Below are positions 40,801 to 50,980 of a stretch of DNA of 64,000 nucleotides, piece by piece; within the stretch, counting starts at the first letter, position 1; each line of letters begins with the position of its first letter. Location of the stretch: contig CM049308.1 of NCBI GenBank assembly GCA_026874595.1, positions 72,386,624-72,450,623 on the forward strand, read 5' to 3'. The stretch is from Sipunculus nudus (lineage: Eukaryota; Annelida; Sipuncula; Golfingiida; Sipunculidae). Both the position numbers and the translations under genes were made by a program. A model generated the notes under the pieces. The model did not search any database. It was not told the origin of the DNA and worked only from the letters and a program-made list of their open reading frames with translations.

Positions 40801-43800
40801 CAAAAAAAAGAAAAAAATTCGTAAAAATTTGAAAAAAAAATAGAGGTGGCACACCCAGTCTGCAGAAACTGATGGAACAGCTCATGATCAATATGTATGC
40901 CGAAAATCATGACCATCAGTGTTGTAGTTATTGAAATACTGCAGTTTTTGTATCAAATTTTCCATTATTCATGGGGGGGGGGGGGGTATTTTGGACCCAT
41001 ACAGCTTAAAGAATATGGGTAACAGAGACCTAATTTCAAGTTTCCATGGAGACTTTTCATGGGTCTCCCTGTGTGTCAAGAATGAAGATTCTTAGTCCAG
41101 TTTTTATGATTTGTGCCCTGTTAACAGATGTTCCTATTTTTAAAGGTCTCAAAAATACAGAAAAATTTCGTAAAAAAAAACCGAACAAATACAGGTGGTG
41201 CCACCAGTCTGCAGAAACTTATGAAACACTCCATGATCAATATCCATGCAAACAATTATGGTTATCTCTGCATTAGTTGTTCAGATACTTTAGCTTTTGT
41301 ATCAAATTTTCCATTATTCTGAGCTGTACTTTGGAGTGCCATAGCTCAAAGGATATGGGTAACAGAGACCAAATTTCAGGTTTCCATGGAGACTTATCAT
41401 GGGTCTCCCTGTGTGTCAAGAACGAAGATTCTAGGTCCAGTCGTTACGATTTGTACCCTGTTGACAGATAACTACATCCTTAAAGGTCTCAAAAATGGAG
41501 AAAACAATTCGTGAACATTGAAAAATACAGGTGGCGCCACCAGTCTGCACAAACTGATGAAACATCTCATGATCAATATGTATGTCGAAAATCATGACCA
41601 TCAGTGATGTAGTTAATGAGATATTGAAGTTTTTGTATGAAATTTTTGACTATTCTGGGGGGTAATTTTGGGCCCCATAGCTCGAAGGATATGGGTAACA
41701 GAGACCTAATTTCTGGTTTCCATGGAGACTTTTCATAGGTCTCTCAGTGTGTCAAAAATGAAAATTCTAGGTCCAGTCGTTACGATTTGTGCCACGCTAA
41801 CAGATGACAGCATCCTCAAAGGTCTCAAAAATAGAGGAAAAAATCGTAAAAAATCAAACAGTACATGTGGCGCCACCAGTCTGCAGGAACTGATCGAACA
41901 TCTCATGATCAATATGTATGCCAAAAATGAAGACCATCAGTGATGTAGTTATTGAGATATTGAAGTTTTTGTATGAAATTTTTTACTATTCTGGGGGGTA
42001 CTTTGGGGCCCGATAGCTCAAAGGATATGGGTAACAGAGACCTAATTTCTGGTTTCCAAGAAGATTTTTCATGGGTCTCCCTGTGTGTCAAGAACGAAGA
42101 TTCTAGGTCCAGTGGTTACGATTTGTACCCTGTTGACAGATAACTACATCCTTAAAGGTCTCAAAAATGGAGAAAACAATTCGTGAACATTGAAAAATAC
42201 AGGTGGCGCCACCAGTCTGCACAAACTGATGAAACATCTCATGATCAATATGTATGTCGAAAATCATGACCATCAGTGATGTAGTTAATGAGATATTGAA
42301 GTTTTTGTATGAAATTTTTGACTATTCTGGGGGGTAATTTTGGGCCCCATAGCTCAAAGGATATGGGTAACAGAGACCTAATTTCTGGTTTCCATGGAGA
42401 CTTTTCATAGGTCTCTCAGTGTGTCGAAAATGAAGATTCTAGGTCCAGTCGTTACGATTTGTGCCACGCTAACAGATGACAGCATCCTCAAAGGTCTCAA
42501 AAATAGAGGAAAAAATCGTAAAAAATCAAACAGTACAGGTGGCGCCACCAGTCTGCAGGAACTGATCGAACATCTCATGATCAATATGTATGCCGAAAAT
42601 GTAGACCATCAGTGATGTAGTTATTGAGATATTGAAGTTTTTGTATGAAATTTTTTACTATTCTGGGGGGTACTTTGGGGCCCGATAGCTCAAAGGATAT
42701 GGGTAACAGAGACCTAATTTCTGGTTTCCAAGGAGATTTTTCATGGACCTCTCAGTGTGTCAAGAATTAAGATTCTAGGTCCAGTCTTTATGATTTGTGC
42801 CTTGTTAACAGATGTTCACATTTTTAAAGGTCTCAAAAATAGAGAAAAAAATTCGTAAAAAATCGAAAAATACAGGTGGCGCCACCAGTCTGCAGGAAGT
42901 GATGTAACATCTCATGATCAATATGTATGCCAAAAATCATGACCATCAGTCAAGTAGTTAATGAGATATTGAAGTTTTTGTATGAAATTTTTTACTTTTC
43001 TAGGGGGTACTTTGGGGCCACATAGCTCGAAGGATATGGGTAACAGAGACCTAATTTCTGGTTTCCAAGGAGATTTTTTATGGACCTCTCAGAATCCCAA
43101 GTTACAAGGTTCTAGGTCCAGCGGTTACGATTTGTGCCTGGTTAACGGACGGACAGACGGACAGATGGACAGACAGACAGACGGACAGACGGACAGACGG
43201 ACGACGGACAAAGAGTGATCGCTATAGCTCAGATGACTTTCAGTCAGCTGAGCTAAAAATTATTATGTTTCTCAGGCAACACCAGTTTTACTTTGGACCC
43301 TGTGGGTCGAACATTTTTATTGCCCAAGAGTCACATGGTACTCTAGTGACATACTTGATCGCTACTTAAAAAAAATCTGTGACTCCCGCGTCTGTTAGTT
43401 TCCCTCCGAATGATACTTAGCCCATTTTTACCAAAGAATATACTTCAAAACATGAAAATTTTCCGATGTTCACAGCATGATTTTGACACCTGTAGTATAA
43501 TATAATCTGCTTTGTATGTTTATATTACATGGAAAAGAAATAAAAATGTCACATATTTCAAAGATCCTTTCAAACCTTTGACAAATTTGACCTATACATG
43601 GTTTATTATCCCATATTTTAATTGTTACTTGTCATTTCTATGATAGTGCATGAGAATTAATTTATGATATTTTATGACATTTTTATGGTAAAGAAATAAA
43701 CAAATAACCTGCCGCATGAATCAATTTAAAAAAAAAAAAGTTCCTGAGAATCATAACATTAATTTTTTTTGGCCTCATATATGGGGCCGACTAAAATTCC

Positions 43801-46401
43801 CGGCGGAGGTAATCCAAGCACATCCGACAAAGACATCTATTGGCAGATCAGAGGAACCAGAGTTTTGCATTTGACAATAGACTGTTTTCTGTTTGTCAAC
43901 ATGGGCAGATGTACTGTGTTTATAATTACAAACAACTTATAGATATACACGCTCACTGACATATCTCAGGGGCAGAATAAGAACTTTCCAAGCAGGAAGT
44001 TCATTAATATATATGCAGAGTAAACCAGAATTCGTATCAGTTTCGCAAAACAGGCAGGTGAGTAGCTGACTTTAATTTTAAAATGCACAGGCAGTTACTG
44101 AAGAAGTTAACATTACCTGAAGTTAAAAAACCAAAACTGACTGACTGACTGAAAGTGAAGTTGGCGCTCGAGCCAGTCACAGGTATCCGGCAAATCTGGC
44201 CTGCACTGGCTCTCTCAGCAACAACAAAGTTTGACAGATTGAGTCGATTAAAGATATACAGTTAGATATTAAAAGCAAAAATAGAAGATACTGATAGAGT
44301 TGAAGATTGTAGTCAGAGAGGTGGAGGAAGCCGGAGAACCCAGAAAGAACCATCGACCTTGGACAGGTGACTACAACCCACTCTCATGGCAGCACCTGCG
44401 AATGAACCCAGGCTGCCAGTGGAGAAGGCCTAGCATTTTACCGCGCAGCTGTCCAGGCCCCCTCAAAGCTGGTATATTCATATTATTTACTACAGCAAAT
44501 TCAAATGTGGTGACCATCAGTCAATTATTTTGAACTATATAAGCCAAAATTCTATCTTCTAATGTCTTAATCAAAAGCCTGACCAGGAAGTCCTGATAAT
44601 AAAGAAATAAACCTACCATAAAAACTCCCTCGTCATCTCCAGCTTCACACCCAGGGGTAGTTCCTGAAAAACATGAAAAAGTATGCACTCTTAAGATCCA
44701 TAGTTATTATTATATGTTTCAAGCACAAATAGTGCCAACCTGGGTCCTAGGTTTTATTTTTTCATTCATTGCACATTTGGGATTCAGCCACATTTGTCCA
44801 GGATACAGATTTGTCCAGATTGTATTATATACAGAAAATACTGTTCTCTGTTTCTGTGAGTTAAAATATATGTTAGTTAATCTATTTCATGCCTGTGGAT
44901 TATGCTGATATAAGCATACAGATATTCTGTTAAAGTCTATATTTCCCACTGATTAATCATTATTACTATTATATGAGAGACAGATAGACAGACAGACAGA
45001 TGGACAGAAAGACAGAGATAGAAAGAGAGAGAGAGAGACTAAGAGAGACAGACACAGACAGAGAGAGAAAAGCATGGCTGATAATGATTTACAAAGGTTG
45101 TACACAAAATATTTAAATTCACATACACATGTGAGTAGTCTTTCTGAAATCAATTTAGATAATTAAGTCTTAATTGTTCTAAGGCAAATAGTCCCTTGAC
45201 ATAATAAACAAAAAAGACATTTTTTTCAGATCCCAACAGTTTTCCAGTGCATGGTTATAAAATACAAAAGATAATACACCTGGTCATGTTTATATGGACA
45301 TTTTTAACCTTTGGGATTGCAATGGAAACAACATGTAAATATCTTAGTGTTCACAGGAATCTAGTGCAATTCTGAACTCAACTTATTCACTTGGAAATTC
45401 TAATGTACACTAGATTAGAATTTAAATCTCAATTATGGGTACACTGGAATTCCCGAGTAGGGATATTAAACAAGTCTGAGTTTTGAATGTAACTGGGTCC
45501 TTATGTGACATACACAAGTATTACATATGATTAATATCATTAAACAGTAAAACACAGATCTTATCACATTAAACTGGCCAGATATTGTGATTCCACACTG
45601 TCATAATTAAATAAACAATGAACTGCAACACTCTTAGCTAGATACCATCATCAAAACACATAGTATACAGATAAAATATAACTCAAAATATTCACAATTT
45701 TCAAAGCTGCAATTTACACTTCTACTGAAAAGAAATGCATATATACAGTGAAAGGCTCAATGTGTGCTTTATTGTACTTGTGAAGCAAAAACCCATGTTA
45801 TTTTACCAAGGATTTGTCAACTTTATTAAGGAGATAATCCTAACCCAACAAAGTAAAATACAAGCTTGGCTACCAAGCTTGGTAGAATATTTAATCCATG
45901 TAAATTGACTGTTTTCCAGCGAGCATTCTTTTAATTCATCAAATATTTAAATATTATTCCCCAAGTGTTCAAGATCAACAGTCCCTGTTATTAATGCCTC
46001 ACTTATAGTACAAAACTTGTTCACCAGATGTCAGCATCATTGGTTATTCATCCTAACAGTTCTTCAGTTCCGTAAAATATAACTGTAACATACATATGTC
46101 CCTAATTTTAAGACATTTTGTGCAAAGATAATCTAAAACACATTGCAGCTAAACAGACTCAAGTGAAGGCATTTCCCCCAGTCAATAAACTACCTGGCAA
46201 AGGCAATTTCTGTAAAAAAACTTGATTAAACTTGCTGTCAGTTGCATATGTGTTGAAAGAACTCAGTCATAAATCATAGACCACACATAACAAACATGCA
46301 GGGACATAATCAGGTACATATAATACATGGGCACCAACTTGAGTTTGCCTACCTGAACATGGATCTGATGTCATAGTATCATCCAAATGCACGCAGGTGA
46401 A
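37029..46401 (-). CDS. SPRED: SPRED (Sprouty-related EVH1-domain protein), C-terminal part (gene model, 3 exons)
   Basis: Exons 46401-46353, 44663-44617 and 37877-37029 on the - strand join in frame to 314 codons plus a stop. SPRED proteins are membrane-associated inhibitors that recruit neurofibromin to Ras and dampen Ras-Raf-ERK signalling downstream of receptor tyrosine kinases. The call rests on the cysteine-rich Sprouty domain at the C-terminus, preceded by a long Ser-rich linker rather than the short N-terminus of true Sprouty, which favours SPRED. The EVH1 domain that would prove it was not found in the window and is presumably beyond 64000. A plain Sprouty homologue is the alternative; in that case the two small exons would be spurious. 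Confidence 0.85.
38213..38492. repeat. Imperfect inverted repeat, ~75-bp arms, ~127-bp loop
   Basis: The left arm 38213-38285 and right arm 38413-38492 are reverse complements apart from scattered mismatches and small gaps; the best-matching core is GGGAGCTGTGTATATTGGC and its partner. Inside the loop a - strand frame reads FGQEFADPQDKCFNHAIR. Read from each arm, the same peptide-like pattern SCVYW..AK appears. Could be a fold-back element or an inverted duplication of a former coding fragment. It lies in the intron upstream of the SPRED terminal exon. Confidence 0.65.
39453..40290 (+). repeat. ~280-bp tandem repeat, about three copies
   Basis: Markers TGGCGCCACCTGTCATAAAATC at 39740 and 40020 are 280 bases apart, with a diverged first copy starting near 39458. 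Within each unit GGTGGCGCCACC occurs twice, about 149 bases apart (39738 and 39887; 40018 and 40167). Confidence 0.8.
40501..43140 (+). repeat. ~337-bp tandem repeat, eight copies, with a 672-bp dimer duplication
   Basis: The marker block GGTGGCGCCACCAGTCTGCA or a variant begins units at about 40503, 40845, 41194, 41530, 41866, 42202, 42538 and 42875. Units starting near 41530-41866 and 42202-42538 match almost base for base over 672 bases, so a dimer was duplicated recently. A G14 run (40973-40986) breaks the second unit. Short frames read through copies are not genes. Confidence 0.85.
43145..43210 (+). repeat. (GGAC)n tetranucleotide tract of element 1
   Basis: GGACGGACAGACGGACAGAT and similar tetranucleotides over about 60 bases, immediately before the terminal hairpin. 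Confidence 0.9.
44617..44663 (-). CDS. SPRED: SPRED internal exon (acidic linker)
   Basis: A 47-base exon with acceptor TTTTTCAG (ends at 44664) and donor GTAGGT (starts at 44616). It supplies the last two bases of one codon and 15 codons, TTPGCEAGDDEGVFM, ending in phase 0. That matches the phase-0 start of the terminal exon, giving DDEGVFM followed by TIDLPLG. The acidic run ending in a short hydrophobic patch before a basic Ser-rich linker is plausible for the segment after the EVH1 domain. Based on splice sites, phase and reading sense only. Confidence 0.62.
44664..46352. other. SPRED intron, no other exon seen
   Basis: Contains a (AGAC)n-type purine tract at 44974-45066 and otherwise AT-rich intron sequence. 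Confidence 0.5.
44974..45066. repeat. (AGAC)n / (GA)n microsatellite
   Basis: GAGACAGATAGACAGACAGA and GAGA runs over about 90 bases. Confidence 0.9.
46353..46401 (-). CDS. SPRED: Candidate SPRED internal exon
   Basis: A 49-base exon, FTCVHLDDTMTSDPCS plus one base G. The donor GTAGGC begins at 46352 and the phase fits the exon at 44663 (S-G-T-T-P). The acceptor CGCCAG is weak, with few pyrimidines, so the 5' edge is uncertain; the frame stays open further upstream. Supported only by donor, phase and sense. Confidence 0.45.
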
Positions 46402-47379
46402 CTGGCGCCATTGAAATATTAAGCAGGAAATGCCACTCCTCTGATCAGTTTATTATTTACCTTGATCAACAACTAACCAATCAAAATGGAGAAATCATGC
46501 TCCGAGCCAATCAGAAGCGAGTCAGCACCCCATCAAAAAGCAGAAGACCTTGGGACATATCCTCTCTCTTCCCCCAATACCAACATAAAACTGGCACTTT
46601 GGCACAGGTAATCATACCATCTAAATGATATTATGTTTCCTGTTGACCAAACTGTATGTAATTATTTTTTTTTTGCATTACATTCAAAATGGACTGGTTC
46701 AAAAGCCATACTAAAGTGATCTATGGATTTCAGTGACACTTATTTTAACAAATAGTCTTTAAATCCACATACGATATGGGCTCCCTACCACATATCTCAT
46801 ATAAAATTCTTTGTATTTCTTTCAGAAATCATGTAAAATTATCAACACACCTACACACCCTGTCCTACAACATGCTTCATACAGGGTTCGAAATATTGAG
46901 ATCCCCAGGCCAGGGGCCTGCAATTTTTTACTTGGCCTGTTTTCTTAAAAGAAGCAGGCTCAGCACGCCTGTAAAAATCCTGCCCCAGTATCGCATTCTT
47001 TATCTCTCTAAGTCCAATAACCTAAAAACAATGTAACATATCTCTTTTATGAATATTTACATATAATCAAAGCCTGTGTCTCTTAGAGTCACCAACAAAA
47101 TATTTGAGACAAATGATAATAACAGGAGTTAATTATGTGTTCTCAAAACTGACATATTCAAATCTAATTGCATGCAACAGATTGTAGTGGATTTCTATAT
47201 CTGAGGACAGTATTTCACATTTCGAACTGCCTGGGTAATTCAAAGAACCACAAAAAGTAAGAGTTAAAAATATAACTAAGCTCTAAACTTCAACAATCAT
47301 CATATAATCTGTACTTATGTAACAATGCACACAAAAGTATTCCTACTGGCCTTGCAAGTGAAGCTTGCTTTACCAGTAT

Positions 47380-47452
47380 TAGCAAAGCGGTAGAACGTTT
47401 GCCTTGTGTGTCACAGGTTACAGGTTTCAATCCACATTCAGCCCTGTTTCAA
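47380..47452 (+). mobile_element. tRNA-like sequence (SINE head or tRNA pseudogene)
   Basis: Has an A box TAGCAAAGCGGTAGA and a B box GGTTTCAATCC about 30 bases later, with tRNA-like length. The B box has an extra T and the acceptor arms do not pair, so a working tRNA is unlikely. No clear SINE body is recognised downstream. Confidence 0.5.
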
Positions 47453-48072
47453 TTTTACCCGTTACACATACAATCAAGCATAAAGTATAAGTGTAAAGAC
47501 ACAAACCAAGGCTGATATCAGATTAGGAAAGATAGCGCTTTAAAGTCAGTAAGCCAAATCTCCTGTATTCTCTGGATTCAAAGCCCAGACTGAGACTCAA
47601 ATGGGGTTGTCATTCCTGATCTTGATGTGAGTTAGAGAGGGAAGGGTTCACTTATCCCCTTTTGGCGGACACGGAAATACAGCTTTTTTTCGGTAAATTT
47701 TGGCTCCACAAACCTGCGCTAGCCGAGAATTAGTACCGGTACTCAGAAAAGGGTCGAATGAAGTCCAAGCAGAAAGTCCAGTAAAATTGGCTGCCATTGA
47801 CCATAAGCAGAACCAAAGAACCAATCATGTGACTAATATTTTTTTTAAGTTTGTGCTACATGCCGGGGGACTTCGTGCAACACAAGCTACCAGTTGTGAG
47901 CCAAATATAAAATGTGTAGACTGGAGAGAATGTGCTGCACACAATCAATCAGTCAAATATGCCTTGTGCCAGTTCGGAGATTAATATATCTCTTGAAGAC
48001 CCCTGAGGACCTCCAGAGCTCTGTTTCATCCCTTTACTGATTTTTTAAAAATGGGACAATGAAAGTCTCAAC

Positions 48073-48660
48073 TAAGCCCAAAACACTAACGCGCGCGTCA
48101 CGTGCGCGTCAAGCGTCAAATCTGGAAAAATCGCTCCACTCTATTTATCAATGACAAAACAGACTAACACGCGCGTCAAGCGTCAGCTATCGCTCCTGGA
48201 GCGATTTTTTTACACGTGACGCGTGCTAGCCGCGTGGGGATTCCCGATAATGACATAACTAAATAGATGTTTTCCTCCCAAGCACTCAAATTCTATATAA
48301 AACTGCGGGTGAAACGTTTCTTATAATTCACTGAACTATAATTATTGATTTGTATCTGGATAGAAAACATGAAACAAAGCAACACAAATATATAAATATC
48401 ATTCAGAATAGTGATTGAGTTCTGCCATATTTAATCCAGGTCACAAAAGATATATATTTGTATACAAGTAATCCAACGCTGATTATCGCAATTACTGTTT
48501 TTACAAAGAAAGACAAAACAAAAAAAAATAATAAGTGCTTGGTTAATACCTTCCAATCTGATGCGTGTTGTGCACGTTGTAGCCGCATAAGTGTGTTTTG
48601 AATTTTTCGCGTGACGCTTGACGCCCGCGTGACGCGCACATTAGCCTGTTTTGGGCTTTA
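48073..48660. mobile_element. Inverted-repeat element (MITE-like), CpG-rich ends
   Basis: The left end TAAGCCCAAAACACTAACGC then gcgcgtcacgtgcgcgtcaagcgtca matches the reverse complement of the right end (TAAAGCCCAAAACAGGCTAA then tgcgcgtcacgcgggcgtcaagcgtca) over about 50 bases. TA or TTA flanks are possible target duplications. The ends are strikingly CpG-rich in an AT-rich setting; the middle is ordinary AT-rich DNA with no gene. Further GCGTCAAGCGTC text repeats inside at 48165-48220. Confidence 0.8.
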
Positions 48661-48689
48661 CTGTTACTGATGATTTCAAGGGCCTGTGG

Positions 48690-49010
48690 TTTGTAGTTTG
48701 TACTGACATGTTGGGGGAGGTACTAGCTCTCTTGCAGCTATCAAATTATGACCTACATCCTGTATTTCTAAAAAGCTATAAATATCCCATTGTTTTGGCT
48801 TTTTGTCTGTTTTTTAAATCACATGTTGGCAGAGGTATGGGCTCTTTAGAGGCATTCTGGTTATGACCTACATTCCGTACATCTAAATGGCAGACACTGA
48901 TCCAGTGTTTGTCTGTTTGTAAATCACATGTTGGCAGAGGTATGCGTTCTCTACAGGCTGTCTGGCTGTGACCCACAGCCAGCACTCCTAAAGGGCCGGA
49001 AATATGCTGT
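48690..49010 (+). repeat. Tandem repeat, ~110-bp unit, three copies
   Basis: ACATGTTGGGGGAGGTACTAG (48705), ACATGTTGGCAGAGGTATGG (48822) and ACATGTTGGCAGAGGTATGC (48927) each start a copy continuing tctct..g..gc, tatgacctacatcc and ttctaaa. Confidence 0.75.
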
Positions 49011-49020
49011 TCTTGCACTT

Positions 49021-50980
49021 CCAGTCACTGTATGGACTTCCCTAGCCATAGTCATATATTATTTACCAAGCATATAGCCAGCCGTCCTATGACCTACATG
49101 AATCACAAAGTGCTAGAAAACCTGCAATATAAACACAGTGTATCAAATCCAGCAGGTCTCATAGCAGCACGCAGCATCCTACACAGCTAGGTACTGTAAT
49201 AGTGGTAATCTGCTGAACTAGTAAACAAGTTTTTTTTTCAAATACAGGTTCATGGCTTGTTGGTGGCTGCTGGCACTGTATTTTATGATGATGAAGGTAT
49301 ATTGATATATGATAAGAATGTGATGTTGTTATTAAGCCTTTTGAATTGTGGGTTTTATATGAACAAGGATGGGAATAATCCTCAAGTCATAACCTGTTAT
49401 TAAGATATTGGAGTGAAATCTTTAAGGTTCTAACCATATTTTCATTTTTTTCCCTAAAGTTAAGGCATTAGTGTCTAATCTGTACTCAAATCTCTAATTA
49501 CATGGCATCTCCTGTCTCCTGTTCTTAACTCTGCAGAGTTCATATGATCATGCACATGAAGGCTTACAAAATTCTAGGATATTTCTGGGGACTTCTTATT
49601 TCTGGGAACTTTTTAGCATATCTGGGACAAATTGATGAGTATGCTATAGTGGTAAACACAACAATTAAGGTAATGTAGTCTCTGGCAAGGTTTAAAAGGA
49701 GGATTTTAAACTCCACAGTCAATTACACTACAGGCTACTGAAAACAGCTACTGTTATGGAAGAAACAAAACAAAAGAATGTTATAGATACAACTACAGCT
49801 TAAAGAAGTGATTGAGTCTGAGAACAGTGAAACCTTGATATTTCAACCATCAACAGGACCTCGATAAAGTGGTCTCATTTATGAGGTGCTTGTAAAAGCA
49901 AAGTCTCAAACAAACAAAAAATTGTGACTGTAAAACAGTGTTCATTATTTTGAGGTGGTTGCTAAACTGAGGTTGTCACTGGATGAGGTTTTCCTGTTTT
50001 TGAAACCATGTATTCGATTCTGAAACCAGTACTGTGTACTATGTGCTATGTGTGTGTCTGCACTTTGAGATATTGAACAGTTATTTGTGTAGTTACTAAT
50101 GGTGCCTGCAAATCAAATTTGTTCTCACCACTGTCAATATGGTGTTGGGTTCATTTGATGTCTCTGGACTCTGTCATATGTGACTGGATTTATAATGACG
50201 CCATTATACCTTCTTGTAAATTAGCAGCACATGAGCAATTTTATAACAGAAAAAAAAACTTTTTGAAAATTCCAATTTTGTGATTTTTTTTCACTTTAAA
50301 TGTTCCCTTGTGGATTGTAATCATGGTAACGAGTACTCGAGTCCAAGTTGTGTGATACCTATTAAGTGCTTAAGTCCAAAATTTCTGACCCGTTTCAGGT
50401 CTACATTCAGCAATACACAGTTATGGAGTGGTATAATACCATAATGACTGTTTGAAATGTTGTCGGCCTCTGCATAGCATATTAGAACTGTATTGAAGAC
50501 AGGATCTGACAACCCCACCATCCTCTATGATGGAGTACAGTCATATCTCACCGTGCCACCACATCATTTGTTATTTGTTCTGATTTTTCCCTGGTAATCA
50601 CTTCTGTATCTAATCTTCTTTCATATCTGGACTACAATTGTAAAATTATTATTGTTAATTCTGTGTTTAGTTTGTCCCAGGACCCTTTTCTTCATGTCTT
50701 TCACAATCTTCTATGATTTTATTTTTTTTACAAACATTTTTCTGCCTCAAGTGTATATGCAGATGTTTGGCCAATTTTTTAATTACATAATACTTTATCA
50801 AATACTAAAGTTTTTACTTTGTACTTCCACTTTGTACCTCTGTACCTCAAGATACTAAATTATATCTACTTGTCCCTACCTAATGGCCAACACTAATTTT
50901 GAGGAAAACAACAAACACACAGACTGATATAGATGAATACAGAACCTCTTTGCAGCAAAATGGGCTGCTTTAAAATAAAA
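49021..50980. other. No feature seen
   Basis: AT-rich, probably SPRED intron. No exon matching an EVH1 domain was recognised on the - strand. Confidence 0.45.

Larger units (their letters stand above)
39141..43255 (+). mobile_element. 4.1-kb composite tandem-repeat element with hairpin end (family member 1)
   Basis: Left end CAAGTGACCCATGGGTCATG then ACGCTCAGCTGACT; right end is a (GGAC)n tract and a 31-base near-palindrome at 43224-43254 (TAGCTCAGATGACT with AGTCAGCTGAGCTA). The left CTCAGCTGACT and right AGTCAGCTGAG are inverted. The body holds ~280-base repeats (39458-40290) and eight ~337-base repeats (40501-43140). No protein is encoded. The architecture (tandem core, tetranucleotide tract, terminal hairpin, short inverted subterminal repeats) recalls the bivalve pearl elements and other Helentron-associated non-autonomous elements. 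It lies in the SPRED intron between 37877 and 44617. Confidence 0.75.

Noticed and set aside
41046-43218. Repeated METFHRSLSVS-type frames as a tandem gene family
   Set aside because: They recur at the 337/672-base period of a non-coding repeat, are short and are not kept in frame between units.
47700-47984. 94-codon + strand frame with several cysteines (CEPNIKCVDWREC)
   Set aside because: No known domain, no clear splice or promoter context. It cannot be distinguished from chance, so it is not listed as a gene.
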